A DNA stretch of 64,000 bases. Origin: Siderastrea siderea (Eukaryota; Cnidaria; Anthozoa; Scleractinia; Rhizangiidae). Positions 56,291 through 64,000 of the stretch are shown piece by piece. The notes below the pieces were generated by a model. That model did not search any database. It saw nothing but the letters and a program-made list of their open reading frames with translations, and had not been told where the DNA came from. Where the stretch lies: contig OZ034969.1 in NCBI GenBank assembly GCA_964030785.1, positions 70,828,862 through 70,892,861 of the forward strand. The letters run 5' to 3'. Both the position numbers and the translations under genes were made by a program. Positions within the stretch are counted from its first letter, which is position 1; every line of letters begins with the position of its first letter.

Positions 56291-59200
56291 AACAAAACCA
56301 ACATGGCGTCAAAGTGGAAGGAACTTGGCAGAGTTGGGAAAGGTTTCTCGTAGTTGAAGCGCCTATATATTTGTGCGATATTTGTGTCCCTGGAGAGATG
56401 GCGGCTAGCAGCTTCGGGTCTCCGTTCTTTCTGGCATTTATTGCGTTATTCTGCCATCTTGCATTTGCTAATACGGACCACAAGCTTCCTAAGATCATCA
56501 CAAAGCCGTTTAGGGAAAACCAGCTTTTTCCATCGTGTTATGAGGGAAAAATACTCATTCAGCCTGGACAGCTCATTAGAGTCTCTTTGTCAAAGTATGG
56601 CTTTCAGAAATTAGGAGTGAGCCTTTCGAGATGGTCAAAGCGTGGTCAGACTGTGTTACTAGTAGCCGGACATGATCCACCAATCGACATTACTATCTAC
56701 TCAGATGTGTCTATGAATCCTGGCCCTCAAGATATGAACAGGTTGTATTGTTCAAACACGAAACGAAAGGATCGGTCGCGCCATTATTCAAATTTGGTTC
56801 AAGTTCCACTGACTGCACCGGATATTGTTCACAACAATAGACCGCGGCTTATGAGGTGTTGTGTGCTGAATGCCCGGTCAATTAGGAACAAAGCGCCTGA
56901 CTTTGTTGACTATATTTGTGATTCTCAAGTCGACATCGCTGTTATAACTGAAACCTGGTTAAAATCTAGTGATTCCGCTGCTAAGATTGCTGCTACACCG
57001 CCGGGATACCCGTTATTTGACCATCCCCGCCCAGACAGACTTGGTGGTGGTACTGGAATTCTGGCTCGAGACTCGCTTGTTGTTAAACAAGCTAGAGCGG
57101 GAGTTTTCGATACTTTTGAGTACTCGGAGTGGATTATTGTATCTGGTTCTGCTCGTCTGCGCCTTCTTGCTATCTATAGGCCGCCCTACTCACCAAGCCA
57201 TCCGCGTACTGTGAGCATGTTTATCGCAGAATTCGCCAAGTTCCTGGAATCTGTTGTCATGACAACTGAACCTTTGGTGCTGACTGGTGATTTCAACATC
57301 CATGTCAATATCGGGTCTGATAGTGACGCAGTTCGCTTTCTGGACGTTTTGTCATCGATGGGCTTGCAACAGCACATTAGCTTTTCTACTCATATCTCTG
57401 GGAACACTTTGGATTTGCTAATATCAAGGACTCTGGATTCTAATCTTATACATGATGTCCGGCCTGGTGCTTATTTCTCTGACCACTGCTTGGCATTTTT
57501 CACCATAAATGTTTCTATGCCTCAGCTGTCTAGGAAAAAGGTCTCTTTTAGGAAAGTGAAGGCTATTGACATAACATCATTTACGGATGATTTGTCTGCT
57601 TCAGAATTGTGTCAACACCCGCCATCTGAGCCTGCGCTACTAGTGGACTGCTATAATACTACACTTGCAGAATTACTCGATCGCCACGCGCCACTTAAAA
57701 CTAAAACCATTACGGTTAGACCACAAGTACCCTGGTACTCCGAGGAAATTCGCGAAGCTAAGAGAGCGCGCAGGCGCGCTGAAAGGAAGTGGAGAAAGAC
57801 TAGGGGTGATGCTGATTTCGCTTCATTCAAACGGCACAAAAATCATGTTACGCATTTACTGAAAGAAGCCAAATCTGCCTTCCTCACGGATTTTGTCAGC
57901 CAGAACTGCGATGACCAAGGCAAGTTGTTTCGGGCTGTGAAAGATCTTTTAGTGGAAAAGAGCTCGTTATGCTTCTCGGACTATGCGGACAAATCAGCAC
58001 TGGCTAATGATATTGGAAAGTATTTTGTGGAAAAGATCAACCGTCTGTGCGATGAGCTTGACCAGGGTGATGTCTCGGACACTCAGGTCCAGGATGACGG
58101 TGCTGTAAACAGTGACTCGTTAACTCACCCGACTAGAATTGAAGCTTTCAAGCTGTTGACTGAGGAAGATGTGCGCATGCTCATCGCGAGCTCGAAATCT
58201 ACGTCCTGTTGCCTCGATCCCATACCAACGCACTTGTTAAAGTCCTGTAGTGGGCCACTTATTCCGGTAATCACCAAGATAATTAACAACTCCTTGGAAT
58301 TGGGTATCTTCCCTGAATGCTGGAAAGAGGCTATTGTCATACCATTGTTAAAGAAACTGGGACTAGATTCTATTTTTAAGAACTTGCGTCCCGTGAGCAA
58401 CTTGGCTTACGTTTCCAAGCTCATTGAGCGTGCAGTATTCAACCAGACATATGACCACCTTGTCCGGTCGGGGCTTTATCCGTTATTACAATCCGCATAC
58501 CGAAAGTATCATAGTACAGAGACAGCGTTGGTCAAAGTTGCTAATGATATTCTATTGAATATGAACTCGCAGCGTGTTACACTATTAGTGTTATTAGATC
58601 TCAGCGCTGCTTTTGACACAGTGGATCATTCGATTCTGCTTCAACGCTTGATGGCTGATTTTGGTATACGCGGGAAGGCTTTGGGGTGGTTCTCTTCGTA
58701 CTTGTCAGGGCGTAGCCAGCGTGTGTTGTTTGAGGGGTCTACATCGGACAGCTTCGATCTGCGCTTCGGTGTTCCACAAGGCAGCTGCCTCGGTCCACTT
58801 CTGTTTGTACTCTATGCCTCCAAGCTCTTTGAGATTGTAGAAGTTCATCTGCCGGATGCACACTGTTTCGCTGACGACACCCAACTATACTTGTCCTTTG
58901 ATCCCAACAGTAGCATGGACCTAGTGAAATCGTTGGATGCCATGGAGCGATGCATTAGTGACTTACGTAAATGGATGTACCAGGACAAATTAAAGATCAA
59001 TGATGATAAGACTGAATTTCTTGTTATTGGATCGAAACATCAGTTGCAGAAAATTGATAATTGTTCAGTTCGCGTTGGCACGATAGATATTAAGCCCGTT
59101 TCTGAAGTGCGTAATCTCGGGGCCTGGTTCGACTCACATTTTTCTATGTCGACCCATATATCTAAGTCTTGTAGTGCTGCGTTTTTCTGGTTACACAATA

Positions 59201-59972
59201 TCAAGAAAATTAGCCAATTTCTGCCTAGGGACAAATTAGAGATGGTGTTACATGCCTTTGTTACTAGTAGAATAGATTATTGTAATGGACTCCTCTATGG
59301 ACTACCAGACCGTGAAATAGGGAAATTGCAAAGAGTTCAAAATGCTGCAGCTAGGCTGCTCACGTCATGTAAAAAGTATGATCACATTACGCCCGTCTTG
59401 CGCGAATTGCATTGGTTACCGGTAAAGTATCGAATTAATTTTAAAATTTTATTATTAACCTTCAAGGCTCTTCATGGGATTGCACCTTCTTATATTAGTG
59501 ATCTAATTAAGGTGAAACATAATACGCGCTATTCATTACGTTCCAATGAAGGTGTATGTTTAATGCATCCCAAAGGTAGGATGAAGAAGTCTTTTGGGGA
59601 TAGATCATTCAGCGTGGCTGCGCCTACTCTATGGAATAATCTTCCTGCAAGCCTCCGCAGCATGTCAAGCATTTCAAGTTTCAAAAGCCAACTGAAGACA
59701 CATTTGTTTAGACTAGCTTTTAACAGTTTTTAGACATACTCAATTTTATATATTTATTTTCTATTATTACCATTTATATATTTCTGTATTTTATATCTAT
59801 TTGTATCTATTATTATTCCTATATTTGATTGTATATATTTATAAATTGTACATATTATGTAACTTGGATAGGTATTCATATTTTTATTAGTTAGATACTC
59901 TGTAATGCGCTCTTGATCATATTTATGTTAAATAGCGCAATATAAATTAATAAATTATTATTATTATTATTA
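56291..59972 (+). mobile_element. Full-length LINE (L2/CR1-like)
   Basis: One uninterrupted ORF (56398-59733) is followed by a 240-bp AT-rich 3' UTR and an (ATT)n tail (59955-59972), as typical for L2-type LINEs. No separate ORF1 is present. The 5' limit is uncertain because it merges with the repeat at 56078-56290. No clear target-site duplication was found by eye. Confidence 0.88.
56398..59733 (+). CDS. LINE polyprotein: signal peptide, 2A-like motif, APE endonuclease, reverse transcriptase (1111 aa)
   Basis: Copies its own RNA into nicked genomic DNA. ATG 56398 is chosen; the frame extends upstream to 56314 without an ATG. Residues 1-26 (MAASSFGSPFFLAFIALFCH...) look like a cleavable signal peptide. 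DVSMNPGP at 103-110 resembles the 2A ribosome-skipping motif (consensus D-V/I-E-x-N-P-G-P; here Ser replaces Glu). The APE domain (about 150-370) keeps Asn158, Glu185 (TETW), Asp298-Asn300 (GDFN) and Asp362-His363 (SDH). The RT domain (about 600-900) keeps Asp734 (LDLSAAFDTVDH), GVPQGSCLGP and the FADD box at 824-827. A C-terminal region ends with the SFSVAAPTLWNNLP motif. No stop or frameshift interrupts it, so it may be competent or recently active. L2/CR1 clade is inferred from domain order and tail. Confidence 0.93.
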   Translation: MAASSFGSPFFLAFIALFCHLAFANTDHKLPKIITKPFRENQLFPSCYEGKILIQPGQLIRVSLSKYGFQKLGVSLSRWSKRGQTVLLVAGHDPPIDITIYSDVSMNPGPQDMNRLYCSNTKRKDRSRHYSNLVQVPLTAPDIVHNNRPRLMRCCVLNARSIRNKAPDFVDYICDSQVDIAVITETWLKSSDSAAKIAATPPGYPLFDHPRPDRLGGGTGILARDSLVVKQARAGVFDTFEYSEWIIVSGSARLRLLAIYRPPYSPSHPRTVSMFIAEFAKFLESVVMTTEPLVLTGDFNIHVNIGSDSDAVRFLDVLSSMGLQQHISFSTHISGNTLDLLISRTLDSNLIHDVRPGAYFSDHCLAFFTINVSMPQLSRKKVSFRKVKAIDITSFTDDLSASELCQHPPSEPALLVDCYNTTLAELLDRHAPLKTKTITVRPQVPWYSEEIREAKRARRRAERKWRKTRGDADFASFKRHKNHVTHLLKEAKSAFLTDFVSQNCDDQGKLFRAVKDLLVEKSSLCFSDYADKSALANDIGKYFVEKINRLCDELDQGDVSDTQVQDDGAVNSDSLTHPTRIEAFKLLTEEDVRMLIASSKSTSCCLDPIPTHLLKSCSGPLIPVITKIINNSLELGIFPECWKEAIVIPLLKKLGLDSIFKNLRPVSNLAYVSKLIERAVFNQTYDHLVRSGLYPLLQSAYRKYHSTETALVKVANDILLNMNSQRVTLLVLLDLSAAFDTVDHSILLQRLMADFGIRGKALGWFSSYLSGRSQRVLFEGSTSDSFDLRFGVPQGSCLGPLLFVLYASKLFEIVEVHLPDAHCFADDTQLYLSFDPNSSMDLVKSLDAMERCISDLRKWMYQDKLKINDDKTEFLVIGSKHQLQKIDNCSVRVGTIDIKPVSEVRNLGAWFDSHFSMSTHISKSCSAAFFWLHNIKKISQFLPRDKLEMVLHAFVTSRIDYCNGLLYGLPDREIGKLQRVQNAAARLLTSCKKYDHITPVLRELHWLPVKYRINFKILLLTFKALHGIAPSYISDLIKVKHNTRYSLRSNEGVCLMHPKGRMKKSFGDRSFSVAAPTLWNNLPASLRSMSSISSFKSQLKTHLFRLAFNSF

Positions 59973-59975
59973 ATA

Positions 59976-61393
59976 TGCAGTGGCTTGCGTGTTCCTTTTG
60001 ACGATATGGAGGGAAAGTACCCAGTATTCCTCGGATCCAGCATTTTAGGACAAGGGAATCGAGACAATTGTGTTAAAGGAGATGCAAGATGGAATCACTC
60101 AGGCTAGTCGAGATTTTGATGTTTGCTAGGTTTTTAACTTGAAGATATGGTTACGAACGAGCATTGTTTTAAAAGGATCTGTCTCCATATAAACAAAGAA
60201 GTTTTACTGCAAAGCCCAGGGATGCTTTTCATTTGCAAAACAGGACAGGTACGATAGCGTGATCTGACTTTCGATTGTACAGGCGAACAGAGCTACCAGT
60301 ACGGTCTTAAATGAAATTTGTTTTTATTCTTCTCTGGACTTTAGTAAGACATTATGATATCAATATAAATTCAACGACGATCGCCTACTCATAACATTTT
60401 TACACTGGACTGCGCATACACTGTCTTAACCTGACTACACTGGATGAAAGATTTTAACTTAAATAAATCACCCTTTTAGCAAGACGAGTTCAGGATTTTG
60501 TTTGACTCTTCCTGTGAGGAGTCTGTAAATGCCTCGTTGTTAGAGAGTGAAAATAGAAAGAAAATCAAGGGGTCGCTGAAAGAATTCCAGGAAAATGTCT
60601 CACTCGGTTATATTTGTTTATGAAGACAAACATTTGTTGGGAGTTTGTTCAATCCTATGTCTACATATCAAGGTTTTTACCAATCAGGCTGAAATAAATT
60701 CCCTGCCTTTTCACTGGTGACCATGACCTGACCTGATTTACATCAGCTTGCCAACAACAAAAATCCCTGTTAATACCAACAGCTGTAACTAAGCTCGATC
60801 CATCCAGGTCTTGAGAGATCTAGATTGGGTGGTTGTTGACACTGACACAGGGCATTCAGACCCCCCCCCCCCCCCCCACCTTTGCTTTTTGGTCAGATGA
60901 AGTAAACATGGAATCATTATCTCTTGTTGCTTTATGTTTGGTGGTGGTTCTGATAAATCAATAAATATCAACTCTCAAAATTGAAGATCAAGTGATGATG
61001 ACAGAAGAATATTCCTTCTGTTGCAGTGATTGTGACCTATTGTCAACAAGAACGATGCACTACATTGTATTTAATTTACTATTTTATACTTAGATAAATT
61101 GTTGTTGTTGTTGTTATTGTACTGCCATTCTTTGCTGGCTGTGACGAAACAGGTACACTATGACATGATGTTACAAACACAATAATTATTCCTAAGTAAA
61201 AATTGACTGGTGATTTACAATGTTGTTAAGGATACCACAAATGCCCCAAGCTTTAACTCTGTCTCCAGTTATTAGGAACTATGGTATTAATTTAGGTGCT
61301 CCATACAGGGCTTCCACCTCTCTCCATCAGAATCAGGCTTAAGCAGATTAAGCTTGCGGGGCCAGCCCTGTGTCAGCAACCTGTATTGTGTGC

Positions 61394-61424
<31 letters not shown>

Positions 61425-62250
61425 GAGTGAGCTGCTGTAAATAACATCTACAAGGGATGTATGGATCCTCATCACTGTGTCTGAGTGATCGACCAGTTAT
61501 TATTGATAAAGATAATGATTATTATTGATGAAGGTTGATGTTGATTTCCACTGTTCATAGGAAAATTGTTTGAGAAGGAGTCAATATGGAGACCCACTGT
61601 TGATTTGCAAATTTACTCGTCAATTGTCAATTCCTGTTGGTTTATTTATAATTAACTGTTAGTTTTAGAAGAGTTTGATGTGCTACGCTCCCCTCCTGTG
61701 GTGTTAGAAAAAAACAAAAGCTATTTAAGAAGTTCAAGGACACTAGTTATTTTAAAAGCTAATGAACATGGTTATGATTCAATAACAGTTCTACAATATT
61801 GGAAAACCATACCCACTGCAAAACAAAACAAAATGAACTGTATTTTAATGCGAAATGTGACACTACCTTCATGGTACTGAGTTGTTTGAAAAATTACTGA
61901 GCCAAGATTAGTGTTAATACCCTAATATTGATACTCTAGATAGCAACAGTCTTAAGCTGCTATATTTGCTGAATCAACCAGTGATATGGCAAGTAGCATG
62001 CGAGCCGAAGTCAGTTTCAGTGCCGTTTTTAAAGTAAAGCGTATATAGATTCTAACTGCAGGATAACACGACAGTGGAAATAAATGTCTTTTCTGGCCTG
62101 GAAGTACATTGCGTACGGCCATATTATCAACAAAACGATTTCGTCATTGGCTTTTCTCTACACTCTGTAAAAACACTTTCGCTTGCTGCAGAAACCACTG
62201 AAACTAAGGCCAGGCTAGGAGTAAACTCTGGGAACTCGTTCTTAAATCGA
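59976..62250. other. No supported gene
   Basis: C-run at about 60860-60878, GT/G-run at about 61388-61426. Short frames only. Confidence 0.5.
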
Positions 62251-62251
62251 A

Positions 62252-62983
62252 ATGAATCTAAAAACCAACGCACTCTCTACACTATCAGTACTGAAAAAAC
62301 TAAAGAACATCGCCCCTTTTAATGTGAGAAAACAATTAGCCGAATCTCTTGTATTATCAAAACTTGACTACAACAATATTGTAATTTATCCAACTCATGA
62401 GTATTTAGTTAAGCGCTTACAGCGTGTACAGCTTGCCGCTGCAGGGTTTGTTTGTAAGAAGTTTGCTGATTTACAAGACATTATAAAATTAGGTTGGCTT
62501 CCAATTAAAGAGAGGCAGGATTATCATCTGGCAAATGCTGCTTATCAGGCAGTAACCAACAACCTATGGCCAGAACATTTGCGACTTGAACAATATGTCC
62601 CCCCTAGGCTGCTCCGCTCAAGCAGAGAATTTACATTAAATTCGTCTCATGTCCCCGGCACCTTTAAATACCATGCTTCAAGGGCTTTTAACACTTTGCC
62701 ATCCACAGTTAGATCTAGCAAGGACAATCATGAATTTCGCCGCTTGTCTAAAGCACACTCTGTTTCGAATGCTGTAAATAGACTGACTGAACAATAGTTG
62801 TAATTGATACGATGCTGTAATTGTTTTTTCCACATATTAATTTATCTTAGTAGCTTCTACATTATAGTAATAGTAATGTATACATTATAATTATCTAGAT
62901 ATTTATGTAACATAGAAGAGCCAATTAATTTTTGGAGTGTTATTAAACCATTATTATTATTATTATTGTTATTATTATTATAA
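62252..62983 (+). pseudogene. 5'-truncated LINE, reverse transcriptase C-terminus and tail
   Basis: The frame to 62797 reads a LINE RT C-terminal region: KLKNIAPFNVRKQLAESLVL, SKLDYNNIVIY, RLQRVQLAAAGFV, LGWLPIKERQDYHLA, a PRLLRSS segment and FKYHASRAFNTLPSTVR before TAG. The order (SKLDY-N, RLQ-VQ-AAA-, L-WLP, A-R-FN-LP) is that of CR1/L2-type LINEs. The palm motifs are absent, consistent with 5' truncation. The 3' UTR ends with ATT repeats at about 62950-62983. It differs clearly from the LINE at 56398, so it is another family. Confidence 0.85.
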
Positions 62984-63198
62984 GAACGACATCTTTGCGG
63001 TATTAAAACATCAAAACAATCGGCACTTTCGGTTCTCCTTAGGTTGATGGAAACAGTAAGCTGTTTATGTAAACACAAGGGCTTTGATGTTTTCGATAAA
63101 CCCTAAAAGAACTCAAGAAAGAAATCTCACAACTGAGGTGCTTCCACTGATGTATATCAGTCAGGATAAATCTTTGACTTTGAGATCAACATCCTCAC

Positions 63199-63353
63199 CA
63201 CAGTACGAAAGAAGAGAAGACATCGCAAATGTTCGTCGTTGTCTGGTTTGATAAGACCTTAAACAGCTCTATTTTTTCTCCAACTTGTTCTTTCTCACTG
63301 TAGGTCTTGGAAGTTTTGAAAAGATCCCCGATACTGCTGAACAATGTCAACAT
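63199..63353 (-). CDS. Candidate first exon of a minus-strand gene
   Basis: On the minus strand ATG at 63353-63351 opens 155 coding bases (MLTLFSSIGDLFKTSKTYSE ..., 51 codons plus two bases) ending at a good donor TG|GTGAGG. The phase-2 end matches the phase needed by the exon at 54853-55078 (TG+T gives Cys), for a protein of about 126 aa with one 8.1-kb intron; further exons in between cannot be excluded. I do not recognise the protein. Confidence 0.35.
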
Positions 63354-63397
63354 TTTGAGGCAATTTGTAACAAAAACACTGCGTTCGCGGGAACGCA

Positions 63398-63599
63398 ATC
63401 AAGTCGATTGACGTCACTATGCGGTAAATTCGGTCCCAGTCCCCGGGACAGTTTTGAAGTGAAAAATAGGGTGTTTTATCCGCAAAAAAAAGAGGTTTTT
63501 AAAAATTTTAGGCAGGTTTTAAGTTAAGTATCGTTTTTTATACACATCAGACTCTCAAAAACCGAAGAAAAAAATTTCGTGTCATATACACTTAAATGA
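63398..63599 (-). repeat. Inverted copy of the promoter-like repeat
   Basis: Complement of 56078-56290 over its whole length, ending in the same 13-mer at 63398-63410, with a TGACGTCA site at 63409-63416. It lies 45 bases upstream of the candidate minus-strand ATG at 63353. Confidence 0.8.
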
Positions 63600-64000
63600 A
63601 CAGAGGTGCGGGTATATTGTGTATAAACCCTTCATAATTATAATAATCGTTGGGAGGATAAATTAGAAAGACGCTTATTCTCGCTCGGAGAGCGAACCTT
63701 TGCCCCAGATAGCCAGTAAGTAAAATACAAACAAAGAAGAATTATTAATTTCACGAAATTTTAATGATTTTCAGTCACAACTAAAGCTTTGGCTACCTGT
63801 GATTACTAGTTGTTTAAAAAAGAAACATTCGCCTGCTTTAAGGCAATTCATGCTCTCAAATAAACTGAACCTCGGGGTAGAGAAAAGGAACAAATAACAT
63901 TAAAAAAATTTAACACAAAAGAGGTAGATTAGCACCCAGGAAGTACGATTAACGTATTCGAATAACGAATTGAAATAATGTGAGGGTACCACGATTTTTT
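63600..64000. other. Nothing recognised
   Basis: AT-rich sequence without long frames or repeats shared with the rest of the window. Confidence 0.5.

Noticed and set aside
61388..61426. GT/G-run and C-runs here and at 16535, 32748, 51505 and 60860 as possible G-quadruplex regulators
   Set aside because: Simple homopolymer runs with no gene start next to them; no support beyond composition.

Overview
This is a eukaryotic, animal-type genomic window with spliced genes that have GT-AG introns, long gene-free stretches and many transposon families. The gene content (an alpha-arrestin, an H-NOX guanylate cyclase), the Crypton, Penelope-like and L2/CR1-like elements, and the abundance of short palindromic MITEs suggest an invertebrate metazoan. 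My best guess is an anthozoan cnidarian such as a stony coral. That is an inference from repeat style, not a proof.

Two host genes can be reconstructed exon by exon with matching intron phases. At 18984-26885 (+) a five-exon gene encodes an arrestin-domain-containing (ARRDC) protein of about 423 aa without the usual PPxY motifs. At 42450-50875 (+) a nine-exon gene encodes a beta-type soluble guanylate cyclase of about 628 aa: H-NOX haem domain, H-NOBA/PAS, coiled coil, class III cyclase domain. It keeps the haem-ligand His and the Y-x-S-x-R motif, carries a tyrosine at the distal-pocket position that governs O2 binding, and has lost one catalytic metal Asp. A weaker candidate is a minus-strand two-exon gene (exons 63199-63353 and 54853-55078) whose intron would contain a full-length LINE.

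Layout: 1-950, remnant of a Crypton-like tyrosine recombinase followed in the same frame by a Myb/SANT domain; 1.7-2.85 kb, a foldback element with nested MITEs; 3.7-5.25 kb, minisatellite and hairpin repeats; 7.0-7.2 kb, tail of a LINE; 7.55-12.3 kb, a composite region of 83-bp satellite arrays in opposite orientation, containing a Penelope-like reverse transcriptase fragment; 12.7-18.9 kb, no gene but several clean MITEs; 19-27 kb, the arrestin gene; 27.2 kb, a predicted hammerhead ribozyme on the minus strand; 28-42.4 kb, a gene desert with minisatellites and dispersed repeats; 42.4-50.9 kb, the cyclase gene; 56.1-60 kb, a LINE with an uninterrupted APE-RT ORF, a predicted signal peptide and a 2A-like motif; 62.2-63 kb, a second, 5'-truncated LINE; 63.2-63.6 kb, the candidate minus-strand first exon next to an inverted copy of the repeat that precedes the LINE.

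The window is mostly a record of transposon activity around two signalling genes. I see no operon-like functional link between the two host genes. They do share one dispersed intronic repeat family (copies at 25568-26396 and 45588-46460).
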